DNA of 64,000 nt, from the NCBI GenBank assembly GCA_029266615.1, contig JAQSWN010000025.1, positions 1 through 64,000 on the forward strand, in the 5' to 3' direction. This document shows, one piece after another, positions 24,957 through 33,753 of this stretch. Source of the stretch: Polyangiaceae bacterium. GTDB taxonomy: Bacteria > Myxococcota_A > Polyangia > Polyangiales > Polyangiaceae. The notes under the pieces are model-generated. The model ran no database searches. It was given only the letters and a program-made list of their open reading frames with translations, and was not told where the DNA came from. Each line of letters opens with the position of its first letter. The first letter of the stretch is position 1. The translations under genes and the position numbers were made by a program.

Positions 24957-25511
24957 ATGCTCAAGAAAATTCTCGTCGGTGTAGCGGCGCTCCTGGTCGT
25001 GCTGGTGGTCGTGGTCTCACTGCAGCCGTCGACGTTCCACGTCGAGCGGTCCACCACGATCGCGGCTTCACCCGAGGCGGCCCACGCTCAGGTAAACGAC
25101 TTCCACGCGTGGCGCGAGTGGTCGCCGTGGGAGAAGCTGGACCCCGGCATGCAGCGCACCTTCGACGGCGCGCCGAGCGGGGTCGGGGCCAAGTATGCGT
25201 GGGTGGGCAAGAAAGAGGTCGGAGAAGGTCGTATGACCATCGAGAAGAGCGAGCCGAGTGAAATCGTCATCAAGCTCGAATTCTTGAAGCCGTTCGAGGC
25301 CACGAACACGGCCACGTTCACCTTCGCGAAGACGACCGAGGGCACGAAGACGACGTGGGCCATGGACGGCAAGAACAACTTCGTCAGCAAGGCGTTCCAC
25401 CTCGTGATGAACATGGACAAGATGGTCGGCGGCGACTTCGAGCGCGGTCTCGCGGCGCTGAAGGCCAAGGCCGAGGCATCCCCCAAGCCGCCGGTCGCCA
25501 CCGCACATTGA
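24957..25511 (+). CDS. SRPBCC (START/Bet v 1-like) family protein, membrane-anchored
   Basis: 184 aa from ATG 24957, with AAGGAAAG about 9 bp upstream deciding the start. One hydrophobic N-terminal segment (MLKKILVGVAALLVVLVVVV) is followed by the SRPBCC fold: FHVERSTTIAASPEAAHAQV, DFHAWREWSPWEKLDP (the FxxWxxWSPW motif), KYAWVGKKEVGEGRM, and a C-terminal helix KMVGGDFERGLAALKAKAE. Such proteins bind lipids or polyketides, and members beside DGPF proteins are common in ECF42 neighbourhoods. It is 16 bp upstream of the DGPF gene and likely co-transcribed with it and with the second ECF42 sigma factor. Confidence 0.85.
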   Translation: MLKKILVGVAALLVVLVVVVSLQPSTFHVERSTTIAASPEAAHAQVNDFHAWREWSPWEKLDPGMQRTFDGAPSGVGAKYAWVGKKEVGEGRMTIEKSEPSEIVIKLEFLKPFEATNTATFTFAKTTEGTKTTWAMDGKNNFVSKAFHLVMNMDKMVGGDFERGLAALKAKAEASPKPPVATAH

Positions 25512-25527
25512 ACCAAGGAGCCCGACG

Positions 25528-25881
25528 ATGAAATTCTTGATGACCTATCAAGGCGACACCTCAGCGCCGCCCTCACCGCAGACGTTGGCCGCGCTCGGCA
25601 AGCACACGCAAGAAATGATCGCTCGAGGCGTGGTCCTCATGACCGGCGGCCTGGTGCGACCAGACCACGGCACCAAGCTCACGCAAGTCGGCGGCAAAGT
25701 CTCGGTCACGGACGGCCCCTTCCCCGAGACCAAAGAGCTCATCGACGGCTTCGCGCTCGTGCGCTGCGACTCCCGAGAGGCCGCCATCGAGATGGCCAAG
25801 GAGTTCATGCGCATCGCGGGAGACGGCCAGGCGGAAATTTTGCAGGTGTTCGACGCGCAGGATACGCCGCCGCGCGGCTGA
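25528..25881 (+). CDS. YCII-related DGPF protein
   Basis: 117 aa, with AAGGAGCC just upstream of the ATG. The family motif reads VTDGPFPETKELIDGFAL, preceded by LMTYQGDTSAPP and LMTGGLVRPDHGTK. It ends in the QAEILQVFDAQD block common to DGPF proteins. These are small dimeric ferredoxin-like proteins that accompany ECF42 sigma factors and are expressed under them; their chemistry is not established (some bear resemblance to the muconolactone isomerase fold). It lies 33 bp upstream of the ECF42 factor at 25915. Confidence 0.92.
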   Translation: MKFLMTYQGDTSAPPSPQTLAALGKHTQEMIARGVVLMTGGLVRPDHGTKLTQVGGKVSVTDGPFPETKELIDGFALVRCDSREAAIEMAKEFMRIAGDGQAEILQVFDAQDTPPRG

Positions 25882-25914
25882 CGGCGCGACCGAGACGTGC
25901 TGTGATGCGCCGGC

Positions 25915-27183
25915 ATGAGCTCCGAGACCCATCGGGCCATTCACGCGGTCTGGAGTATCGAGTCGGCGCGTGTCATCGCGACCCTCTCGCGCATCGTACG
26001 CGACGTGGGCTTGGCGGAGGAGCTGGCGCAAGATGCGCTTCTCGCCGCCCTCGAGCAATGGCCGGCGCACGGCATTCCGGACAACCCTGCGGCTTGGCTC
26101 ACCGCAACCGCCAAGCACCGCGCGCTCAGCACCCTCCGCCGCGGGAAGATGCTGCAGCGCAAGCACGAGGACCTGGGCTACGAGCTGGAAGCACTCCAGG
26201 AGCCGGAGCGGCTGATTTCCCAGCTGGAAGCAGCGATGGACGACGACGTCGGCGACGACCTCTTGCGGCTCATCTTCGCCGCCTGCCACCCCGTACTGGG
26301 CACGGAGGCGCGCGTGGCGCTCACCTTGCGCCTCCTCGGCGGGTTGACGACGGAGGAGATCGCGCGGGCCTTCCTGGTGCCGGAGCCCACCATCGCGCAG
26401 CGCATCGTGCGGGCGAAGCGCGCCCTGGCCGAGAAGCAAATCCCGTTCGAGGTGCCACGCGGGGAGGAGCTGTCGGAGCGGCTCTCTTCCGTGCTCGAGG
26501 TCGTCTACCTCATTTTCAATGAGGGCTACTCAGCGAGCGCGGGGGACGACTGCATGCGCCCGGCGCTCACGGAGGAGGCGCTGCGGCTCGGGCGTGTGCT
26601 GGCGGGGTTGGCCCCCGAGGAGCCGGAAGTCCACGGCTTGGTGGCGCTGATGGAGCTCAATGCGTCACGGTCGAAGGCGCGCACCAATGCCGCGGGCGAG
26701 CCGGTGTTGCTCCTCGAGCAAGACCGCGGGCGTTGGGATCAGCTCTTGATCCGACGGGGATTGGCGGCGCTTTCCCGCGCCGAAGAGCTGGCGCAGAGCC
26801 CCGGACCGTATGTATTGCAGGCGGGCATCACGGCTTGCCACGCCCGGGCCACTACTCCGGAGCAGACGGATTGGCCGCGCATCGCCGCCCTCTATGGCGA
26901 GCTGGCAGCACGGCTCGGCTCGCCCGTCGTGGAGCTGAACCGCGCCGTCGCCGTCGCGATGGCCGAAGGTCCCGCGGCCGGGCTTTCGCTGCTCGAACCG
27001 CTGCTTTCGGAGCCCGCGCTCCGCCAGTACCACCTGCTACCCAGCGCGCGCGCGGAGCTCTTGGAGCGACTCGGCCGCTTCGACGAAGCACGCGCGGAGT
27101 TCGAGCGCGCTGCGGGTATGACGCAGAACGCGCGACAGCGCGAGCGGCTCCTGCTGCGCGCGCGCGCGTCCGGTGCCAGCTAA
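25915..27183 (+). CDS. Second ECF42-family sigma factor
   Basis: 422 aa with the same plan as the copy at 17586: sigma2 (IESARVIATLSRIVRD, AEELAQDALLAALEQWP), sigma4 (LTTEEIARAFLVPEPTIAQ, RIVRAKRALAEKQIPFE) and the long C-terminal extension (SSVLEVVYLIFNEGYSASAG, LNRAVAVAMAEGPAAGLS). The two factors look roughly two-thirds identical by eye but are not recent duplicates. It is directly downstream of the DGPF gene, the canonical ECF42 arrangement. Activity should depend on the C-terminal extension rather than on an anti-sigma factor. A DGPF remnant starts about 50 bp after its stop. Confidence 0.92.
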   Translation: MSSETHRAIHAVWSIESARVIATLSRIVRDVGLAEELAQDALLAALEQWPAHGIPDNPAAWLTATAKHRALSTLRRGKMLQRKHEDLGYELEALQEPERLISQLEAAMDDDVGDDLLRLIFAACHPVLGTEARVALTLRLLGGLTTEEIARAFLVPEPTIAQRIVRAKRALAEKQIPFEVPRGEELSERLSSVLEVVYLIFNEGYSASAGDDCMRPALTEEALRLGRVLAGLAPEEPEVHGLVALMELNASRSKARTNAAGEPVLLLEQDRGRWDQLLIRRGLAALSRAEELAQSPGPYVLQAGITACHARATTPEQTDWPRIAALYGELAARLGSPVVELNRAVAVAMAEGPAAGLSLLEPLLSEPALRQYHLLPSARAELLERLGRFDEARAEFERAAGMTQNARQRERLLLRARASGAS

Positions 27184-27230
27184 CGACGTCGCATCATGTC
27201 GATCGCGTCGTCGCTCGGTTGACGCGGACC

Positions 27231-27323
27231 GACGAAGCGTTGAAGTGGGCCAAACGCTTCCTCGCCGCCGTCGGCCACGGCACCTCCGAGGTGCTGCAGC
27301 TTCACGAGACGCCGGCCGGCTGA
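27231..27323 (+). pseudogene. C-terminal remnant of a DGPF/YCII protein
   Basis: A 30-residue open frame, DEALKWAKRFLAAVGHGT then SEVLQLHETPAG, ends at TGA 27321-27323. Its WAKRF...G...EV-QL-E pattern is the C-terminus of DGPF proteins (compare AKEFMRIAGDGQAEILQV in the intact copy at 25528). No start codon or DGPF motif precedes it. The tail overlaps the 3' end of the convergent RND gene by 22 bp. It is a relic of a second DGPF partner, truncated by a deletion after the ECF42 gene. Confidence 0.6.
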
Positions 27324-30300
27324 AGCGGAGGCGTCGGCGCGCGGCGGTGGCGCGCCGCCCACTCACTGAAACGCTCCATGTACAGGTAGAACACGGGCGT
27401 GGCGTACAGGGTAAGCAGCTGCGAGAACAGCAAGCCGCCCACGACCGCGAGCCCCAGCGGCTGCCGCGACTCGGCGCCAGCGCCAATGCCCAGGGCGATG
27501 GGCAAGGTGCCGAGCAGCGCCGCCATCGTCGTCATCATGATCGGGCGGAAGCGCACGAGGCAAGCGTCGGTGATGGCCTGCTCCGCGCTCACGCTGCCGT
27601 CTTTGCGCGCCTCGATCGCGAAGTCCACCATCATGATGCCGTTCTTCTTCACCAGCCCGACGAGCAAGATGACCCCGACGAACGCGTACACGTTCAAGTC
27701 GATGTCGAAAATCATCAGGGTGACGACGGCGCCAAATCCGGCGAACGGAAGCGCGGACAAGATCGTCAGCGGGTGAATGAGGCTCTCGTACAGCACGCCG
27801 AGGACGAGGTAGATGACCAGCACCGCGATCAGCAGCAGGCCGCCCAAGCCCGTGAGCGATGATTGAAATGCCTCCGCGGAGCCCTGGAACTTGGCGTTGA
27901 CGTTCTCCGGCAACAGTCGGTTCGCCGCGCTCTGCGCGACCGCTACCGCCTCGCTCAGGGAGTGACCGGCTTGCACGTTGAACGACAGGGTGGCCGCCGG
28001 CAATTGGCCGGAGTGGCTCACGGTCAACGGTCCCGCGCCCTGCCGGACCTTCGCGAGCGACGTGAGCGGGACGAGCGTGCCCGTGGACGCGCGCACGTAC
28101 AGCGACTCGAGGGCGGCCGGCTCGCGCTGCGTTCGCGGATCGAGCTCCAAAATGACCTGGTACGTGTTGTTGCTAGCGTAGATGCTGGAGACCTGCCGCG
28201 CGCCATACGCGCTGTAGAGCGTGTCCTCCACCTTGGCGACCGTGACGCCCAGCTCTGCGGCGCGGCGGCGATCAATCTCCACGTTGAGCTCGGGGTTCAA
28301 GAGCTGGACGTCCGTGGTCACGTCCTTCAGCACGGACGACTTGGACAGCTCGGCCGCGAGCTTGGGGGTGGCCTCGTAGAGGGCGGCCGTGTCCGTGCTC
28401 TGCAAGGTGAGCTGGAACTCGCTCTTGGTGACGCGGCCGCCCAAGCGAATCGGCGGCGGTGACTGCACGAAGGAGCGCATGCCCGGCACCTTGTTCATCT
28501 GCTTCGAGAGCTCGGTCGCGATCTGGTCCGCGCTCTTGTCTCGCTCGGCGCGCGGCTTGAGGCGAACTAGAAAACTGCCCAGATTCGCGCCGCCCGAGCC
28601 CTGCCGCGCGCCGACGTTGGACATGAACGCGTCCACGTAAGGATGCTTCCGCAAAACTTGCGCCACCATTTGCTGGCGCTCCGCGACCGCCTCGTAAGAA
28701 ATACCCTGCACCGCTTCGGTTGTGACCTGGAGCTGGTCCGTGTCCTCGCTCGGCAAGAAACCCTTCGGCATTCGCACGAACAGCACGACCGTCGTCACCA
28801 GCACGACGCCAGAAAAAGCGAGCATGAGGCGGCGGTGGCGCAGCGACCAGAGCAGCGTGCGGCGGTACACGGCGAGCCAGGCGTCGAACATGCGCTCGAC
28901 GGCGCGGTAGACGCGCCCCTGTTGCTCGCCTTCATGACCGGGCTTGAGCATGCGGGCGGCCATCATCGGCGTCAGCGTCAACGACACGAACGCCGAAACG
29001 AGGATGGATACCGCAATCGTTACCGCGAACTCCTTGAACAAGCTGCCCAGGATGCCGCCTAGGAACAAGAACGGCACGAACACCGCCACGAGGGAGATGG
29101 TCATCGAGACGATGGTGAAGCCAATCTCTTTGGTCGCGTCGAACGCGGCCTGCATCGGCGTCTTGCCCAGCTCGATGTGGCGCACCACGTTTTCCAGAAC
29201 GACGATCGCGTCGTCCACGACGAAGCCGACGCTGAGCGTGATCGCCATGAGCGAAAGGTTGTTCAGCGAGAAACCGAGCAGGTGCATCACCGCGAAGGTG
29301 AAGAGCATCGCCAGCGGCATCGACAGGCTCGGAATGATGGTCGCCGTGATGCGCCGCAGGAACAGGAAGATGACCATCACCACGAGCGCGAGCGTGATGA
29401 CCAACGTGAGCTGCACGTCGTGAACCGAAGCCTTGACCGTTTGGGAGCGGTCGAAGATGACGTCCAGATCGACGGAGCCCGGGATTTCTTGCCGAAAGGC
29501 CGGCAGCAAGCCCATCACCTCCTGGACGACCTCCACCGTGTTGGCGCCCGGCTGTTTACGGATGCCGAGCACGACCGCGCGCGGCATTCCGTTCTTGTCC
29601 CCACGCCAGGCCGCGGTCTTGTCGTTCTCGACGCTGTCTACGGCGCGGCCGACGTCCTTGATGCGTACGGCGGCGCCGTTGCGGTACGTGACGATGATGT
29701 CCTCGTACGGCTTCGCGTTCCGGAGCTGGCCGTTCGTCTCGATCGCGAAGGCGGTGCGCGGACCGTACAGGGCGCCGTTCGGTAGGTTCACGTTGGCGCC
29801 CTGAATGGCGGCCGCCACTTCGTCCAGCCCGATGCCGAGGGTGGCGAGCTTGTGCGGATCCGCTTGGACGCGCACCGCGAACTTCTGCGAGCCAAAGACG
29901 CTCACCTGGGCCACGCCCCGCGTCTGCGAAATCATCTGCGCGAGGCGCGTCTCCGCGTACTCGTTCACGACGAAGAGCGGGAGGGTGGAAGAGCTGAGCG
30001 AGAGCAGCAAAATGGCTTGATCAGCCGGGTTCACCTTGCGGTAGCTGGGCGCCTGCGGCATGTCGCGCGGCATGCGAGGGATGGCGCGGGCGATGGCCGC
30101 TTGCACGTCTTGCGCGGCCGAGTCCAGATCGCGCCGCAAGTCGAACTGCAAGGTGACGCTGGTCGCGCCGAGCGAGCTCTCCGAGCTCATGCTCGCCATG
30201 CCGTCGATGGCCGAGAACTCACGCTCGAGCGGCGTCGCGACGGATGACGCCATCGTCTCCGCGCTTGCGCCGGGCAAGGATGCGCTCACTTGAATGGTCG

Positions 30301-30427
30301 GGAAGTCGACGTCCGGCAGCGCCGCGACGGGGAGCTTCAGGTAGGCCATCAGCCCGAACAGCAAGATCGCCACCATCACCAGGCTGGTGGCGACGGGCCG
30401 CTTGATGAACGGCTCGGAGATGCTCAT
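27302..30427 (-). CDS. RND multidrug efflux permease (HAE1/AcrB-MdtB class)
   Basis: 1041 aa, the normal length. It starts MSISEPFIKRPVATSLVMVA, the RP motif after the first helix, and has PVAALPDVDFPTIQVSASLPGAS split here as LPDVDFPTIQV and SLPGASAETM, the proton-relay Asp pair in VVDDAIVVLENV, and a second half with GFVG-type helices. Docking and pore domains (about 40-330 and 570-870) carry the porter motifs. It pumps drugs or other amphiphiles from the periplasm using the proton gradient, with the periplasmic adaptor encoded just upstream (4-bp overlap) and an outer membrane channel not in the window. The stop overlaps a DGPF relic. Confidence 0.95.
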   Translation of the reverse strand: MSISEPFIKRPVATSLVMVAILLFGLMAYLKLPVAALPDVDFPTIQVSASLPGASAETMASSVATPLEREFSAIDGMASMSSESSLGATSVTLQFDLRRDLDSAAQDVQAAIARAIPRMPRDMPQAPSYRKVNPADQAILLLSLSSSTLPLFVVNEYAETRLAQMISQTRGVAQVSVFGSQKFAVRVQADPHKLATLGIGLDEVAAAIQGANVNLPNGALYGPRTAFAIETNGQLRNAKPYEDIIVTYRNGAAVRIKDVGRAVDSVENDKTAAWRGDKNGMPRAVVLGIRKQPGANTVEVVQEVMGLLPAFRQEIPGSVDLDVIFDRSQTVKASVHDVQLTLVITLALVVMVIFLFLRRITATIIPSLSMPLAMLFTFAVMHLLGFSLNNLSLMAITLSVGFVVDDAIVVLENVVRHIELGKTPMQAAFDATKEIGFTIVSMTISLVAVFVPFLFLGGILGSLFKEFAVTIAVSILVSAFVSLTLTPMMAARMLKPGHEGEQQGRVYRAVERMFDAWLAVYRRTLLWSLRHRRLMLAFSGVVLVTTVVLFVRMPKGFLPSEDTDQLQVTTEAVQGISYEAVAERQQMVAQVLRKHPYVDAFMSNVGARQGSGGANLGSFLVRLKPRAERDKSADQIATELSKQMNKVPGMRSFVQSPPPIRLGGRVTKSEFQLTLQSTDTAALYEATPKLAAELSKSSVLKDVTTDVQLLNPELNVEIDRRRAAELGVTVAKVEDTLYSAYGARQVSSIYASNNTYQVILELDPRTQREPAALESLYVRASTGTLVPLTSLAKVRQGAGPLTVSHSGQLPAATLSFNVQAGHSLSEAVAVAQSAANRLLPENVNAKFQGSAEAFQSSLTGLGGLLLIAVLVIYLVLGVLYESLIHPLTILSALPFAGFGAVVTLMIFDIDLNVYAFVGVILLVGLVKKNGIMMVDFAIEARKDGSVSAEQAITDACLVRFRPIMMTTMAALLGTLPIALGIGAGAESRQPLGLAVVGGLLFSQLLTLYATPVFYLYMERFSEWAARHRRAPTPPLQPAGVS

Positions 30428-31587
30428 AGGCCCTCGGGGCGCTTTTGCTCGGGGTTGGTGCTCGCGGCCAATTTGGCGGGGGGCGCGGTTTCGGCGACCT
30501 TCGTGCCCTTACGGAGGCGGAGCAGGCCATCTGTCGCGACCCGCTCGCCCGGCTCGAGCCCGGAGGCGATGAGCGCCTGCGTCTCCGTGGTGCGCAGCAC
30601 CTTTACGGGCCGCGGCGTGACGCGACCGTCTTGCCCGATGACGAAAACGAGCGTCCCCGACTGCGACCGCTGCAGGGCCGGCTCCGGCACGACCGTCGCG
30701 TCCTCGTCCATTCCCATCACCAGCACCACGTCAACGGAGGAGCCGGGCCACAGCTCCTGCCCCGCGTTCGAGTAGGTGGCCTTGAGGGTGACGGTCCCGG
30801 TCGACGCATCCACGCTGTTCTCCAAGAACGTGACCGGTGCCTCGACGGTCTTGGCGCCCTCTCCGCGAGGCGTGACGCGCACCGTGAGCGGCTGCTTGCC
30901 GAGCCGTTCGCGAATCGTGGTCAAATACTCCTGGGGGACCGCGAAGCGCACGTACACCGGCGAGATACTGCGCAACACGACGAGCGGCTGCGCGTCCGTC
31001 GCCTTCACGAGGTTGCCCGGATAGACCAAGAGCGCGCCGGTCCGGCCGTCGATGGGCGCGGTGATGCGGGTGAACGCGACGTTCAGGCTCGCGCTCGCGA
31101 TTTGAGCTTGGCCGAGCTTCACGTCCGCGGCGCTGGACGCCGCGTCCGCGTTGGCCTTGGCCACGTCGCGATCGCTCGCCACACCTTCTTGACGTAGCGC
31201 ATTAGCGCGCTCCGCTTCCACGCGCATTTGGTCGGCGACGGCGCGGTTGCGGAGCAGCTCCGCCTGCGCCGCGGCGAGAGAGGCGCTGTACGGCCTCGTA
31301 TCCACCGTGAACAGCAGCTGGCCTCGCTTCACGAAGTCACCCTCTTTGAAGTGCACCTGCGTGACGAGACCTTGCACCTGCGCACGCACGTCCACCGTGC
31401 TACTCGCGTCGACGCTCCCGAAGACGCGGACCTCACGCGCGACGTTTTTCTTTTCGGCGACCGCGATCGCCACCGGGACGGGTTCCTCGCCTTTAGCGGC
31501 TTTGGAGCGGCTTTCACAGGCGAGCGACAGCGCTGCGCAAGCGAGGAGCACCCACGTCTGAATCCGGCACGAGGACGCGGTCGCCAT
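30424..31587 (-). CDS. RND efflux periplasmic adaptor (membrane fusion protein)
   Basis: 387 aa. Lipoprotein-like signal with Cys in SLACESRS. Barrel-sandwich/lipoyl halves (about 55-100: VDVRAQVQGLVTQVHFKEGD; and about 170-200: FTRITAPIDGRTGAL) flank a coiled-coil hairpin (about 100-170: AAAQAELLRNRAVADQ, DVAKANADAASSAADV). A beta-barrel domain (VRFAVPQEYL) and the membrane-proximal domain with GLEPGERVATDGLLRLRKG close it. It docks the RND permease, with whose gene it overlaps by 4 bp (ATGA), to an outer membrane factor. Its start is divergent from the response regulator at 31688. Confidence 0.95.
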   Translation of the reverse strand: MATASSCRIQTWVLLACAALSLACESRSKAAKGEEPVPVAIAVAEKKNVAREVRVFGSVDASSTVDVRAQVQGLVTQVHFKEGDFVKRGQLLFTVDTRPYSASLAAAQAELLRNRAVADQMRVEAERANALRQEGVASDRDVAKANADAASSAADVKLGQAQIASASLNVAFTRITAPIDGRTGALLVYPGNLVKATDAQPLVVLRSISPVYVRFAVPQEYLTTIRERLGKQPLTVRVTPRGEGAKTVEAPVTFLENSVDASTGTVTLKATYSNAGQELWPGSSVDVVLVMGMDEDATVVPEPALQRSQSGTLVFVIGQDGRVTPRPVKVLRTTETQALIASGLEPGERVATDGLLRLRKGTKVAETAPPAKLAASTNPEQKRPEGL

Positions 31588-31650
31588 GTATTTCGCCTAA
31601 GCTCTAGCGCTTTCACGGCTGGGTGGACAATGTGTCGGTTTGTGTAGGGT

Positions 31651-31667
31651 TTTCGCCCGCATCGAAA
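31651..31667. promoter_or_regulatory. Inverted repeat in the efflux/two-component divergent region
   Basis: TTTCG (31651-31655) and CGAAA (31663-31667), 7 bp apart, form a small inverted repeat in the 100-bp region (31588-31687) between the adaptor gene (minus) and the OmpR-type regulator (plus). This is where the regulator should control both operons. No direct-repeat CpxR-like box is visible, so binding by the regulator is only a possibility. Confidence 0.3.
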
Positions 31668-31687
31668 GCCTCGTGTACGCTTTTCCC

Positions 31688-32386
31688 ATGGCCGCCATCC
31701 AAGTGCTCCTCGTCGAAGACGACGCAAAGCTGGCGCGGCTTACCAGTGACTATTTGGAGCATCAGGGCATCGTTGTCACACGAGCCTCGGATGGCCCCTC
31801 CGCGATCCGCGAGGGCGTCCGGCCGGACATCGACGTGGTCGTGCTGGACTTGATGCTGCCGGGCTGCGACGGCTTCGAGGTCTGTCGCGAGCTGCGGAAA
31901 ACCTCGCACGTGCCCATCATCGCGGTCACGGCGCGGGTCGAGGTCGCCGACCGCGTGCTCGGGCTCGAGCTCGGCGCCGACGACTACATGACCAAGCCGT
32001 TCGCGGCCCGCGAGCTCTTGGCGCGCATCCAAGCCGTGGTGCGCCGGGCGCGCGGCAAGGCCGGTCCGCCCCCACGGGAGCTCACGGTGGGCAAGCTGGT
32101 CTTGGACGTCGCGAGCCTGAACGCGTCACTGGACGGCCGCCCGCTGCACCTCACGTCTTACGAGTTCGCTCTTTTACGCGTCCTGGCCGACCACGCCGGG
32201 CGCGTGCTGAGCCGCGAGCAGCTGCTCGAGCTCGCCAAAGGCAACGCAGACGAAGCCTTCGACCGCTCGATTGACGTGCGCATCTCCCGCCTCCGTCACA
32301 AGCTGGGCGACGACTCACGCCACCCACAGCTACTCAAAACCATCCGCGGCTCCGGCTACATGCTCACGGCAGGCGAAGAGCGGTGA
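31688..32386 (+). CDS. OmpR/CpxR-like response regulator
   Basis: 232 aa from ATG 31688; an earlier in-frame start would add a non-conserved tail. Receiver (1-115) with E10/D11/D12, phospho-acceptor D54 (VVVLDLMLPG), T82-type and K104 (ADDYMTKPF). The winged-helix DNA-binding domain (about 130-232) has LTSYEFALLRVLADHAGRVLS, RSIDVRISRLRHKLGDD and IRGSGYML. The 4-bp GTGA overlap with the kinase gene shows translational coupling. It is divergent from the RND operon and probably regulates it in response to envelope stress, as CpxR does. Confidence 0.94.
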   Translation: MAAIQVLLVEDDAKLARLTSDYLEHQGIVVTRASDGPSAIREGVRPDIDVVVLDLMLPGCDGFEVCRELRKTSHVPIIAVTARVEVADRVLGLELGADDYMTKPFAARELLARIQAVVRRARGKAGPPPRELTVGKLVLDVASLNASLDGRPLHLTSYEFALLRVLADHAGRVLSREQLLELAKGNADEAFDRSIDVRISRLRHKLGDDSRHPQLLKTIRGSGYMLTAGEER

Positions 32387-33753
32387 AGCGGCCGCGGTTC
32401 GCGCGCTCAGGGCTGCTCCTCCGAGTCTACTTGTACGGCGTGCTCATGTTGGCCCTAGCCGGCGGCGCAAGCTACCTCGTGAGCCGCTTCGTGTTCACGC
32501 CCGCGGTCGAAGTGCCGGCGCGCCCCGCCACGGCGTGGATCGCCTGGCACTTGCTGGAGACGGTCGACGACCCGGCGCGCCTGCGGAGCGAGATCGCCGA
32601 CTTGAAGCGCGTCCGCGTGGCAATGAGCCTATTCACCGCGGACGGCCAGCTGATCGCGAGTAACGCGGCCACGCCACCGCCGCCCCTCCCCCCGGCGGAG
32701 CTCGACGCGTTGCGGGGCCGGACCTCTCAGTTCGGCATGGGCTCCGGCACGGTCGTCCTGCGCGACGAAGCGGGGAAACTGTTGCGCTACGCGCAGGTTA
32801 CCTTCCCCACGCCGGACGTGCCGCTCGGCACCGCGATGGCGCAGCTCGCCGCCGCGCTAGTCGTGCTGGCGCTCTTATCCATACCACTCGCGCGTTCCAT
32901 CACCGCGCCGCTCGAGCGCCTAGGCGGCGTGGCGCGCACCTTCGGGTCCGGAAACCTCACCGCGCGCAGCGGCTTCGTGGGCGGCGACGAAATCGCAGAC
33001 CTCGGCCGCTCTTTCGACGAGATGGCCGAGCGCGTGATCAGCCTCCGCAAGTCCGAGAAGGAGATGCTCGCGAACGTGTCGCACGAGCTCCGCACGCCAC
33101 TTCAGCGCATTCGCATGGCGCTCGAGCTGGTGCGCGAAGGCGACAACAAGAGCGCCGCTGGCTACCTGACGGACATCGAAGAGGACCTGCAAGAGCTGGA
33201 GCGACTCTTGGACGACGTGATGACCGCGGCGCGGCTGGACATCTCGCGCGGCACCGGCGGGGACCCGCTGCCCCCGCTGCGGCGCCAAAGGCTCAGCGCC
33301 GCGGAGTTGGTAAACGCCGCGCGGCTCCGGTTCCAGCGTCGCACGGGTCCGCGCAAGCTGAAGGTCGACGTCGCCGAGGATGCGCCGCAGATCGACGCCG
33401 ATCCAACGCTCTTGCGGCGCGTGCTCGACAACCTGCTCGACAACGCGGCCAAGTTTTCCGAGCCGGATACCGCGATCGAGCTCACCGCGCAGACCGGCGA
33501 CGGCGGCGCGCTGGTTCTTGAGGTGCGCGACCAGGGCATCGGCATCGGTCCCGGGGAGCTGGAGCGCATCTTCGAGCCTTTCTATCGCACGGACAGGAGC
33601 CGCGCGCGCGCTACCGGCGGCGTGGGCTTGGGTCTCGCGCTGGCGCGACGGATCGTGGAGGCGCACGACGGCCGCATCGTCGCGGAGAGCGAGCCGGAGC
33701 ACGGCAGCCGCTTTCGCGTCACCATTCCGGCGGCGGCGATTCAGCCGGACTGA
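32383..33753 (+). CDS. CpxA-like sensor histidine kinase
   Basis: 456 aa from GTG 32383. Two membrane segments (about 11-38 and 150-170) enclose a small periplasmic sensor region; a HAMP domain follows (about 171-225: LARSITAPLERLGGVARTF). HisKA holds H234 in NVSHELRTPLQR; HATPase has the N box LDNLLDNAAKFS, G1 VRDQGIGIG, F box FEPFYRTD and G2 GGVGLGLALARRI. The LRTPLQRI and RTDRSRARATGG sequences are close to CpxA. It phosphorylates the overlapping OmpR-type regulator. Its 3' end overlaps the convergent SLC10A7-like gene by 13 bp. Confidence 0.94.
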   Translation: MKRPRFARSGLLLRVYLYGVLMLALAGGASYLVSRFVFTPAVEVPARPATAWIAWHLLETVDDPARLRSEIADLKRVRVAMSLFTADGQLIASNAATPPPPLPPAELDALRGRTSQFGMGSGTVVLRDEAGKLLRYAQVTFPTPDVPLGTAMAQLAAALVVLALLSIPLARSITAPLERLGGVARTFGSGNLTARSGFVGGDEIADLGRSFDEMAERVISLRKSEKEMLANVSHELRTPLQRIRMALELVREGDNKSAAGYLTDIEEDLQELERLLDDVMTAARLDISRGTGGDPLPPLRRQRLSAAELVNAARLRFQRRTGPRKLKVDVAEDAPQIDADPTLLRRVLDNLLDNAAKFSEPDTAIELTAQTGDGGALVLEVRDQGIGIGPGELERIFEPFYRTDRSRARATGGVGLGLALARRIVEAHDGRIVAESEPEHGSRFRVTIPAAAIQPD

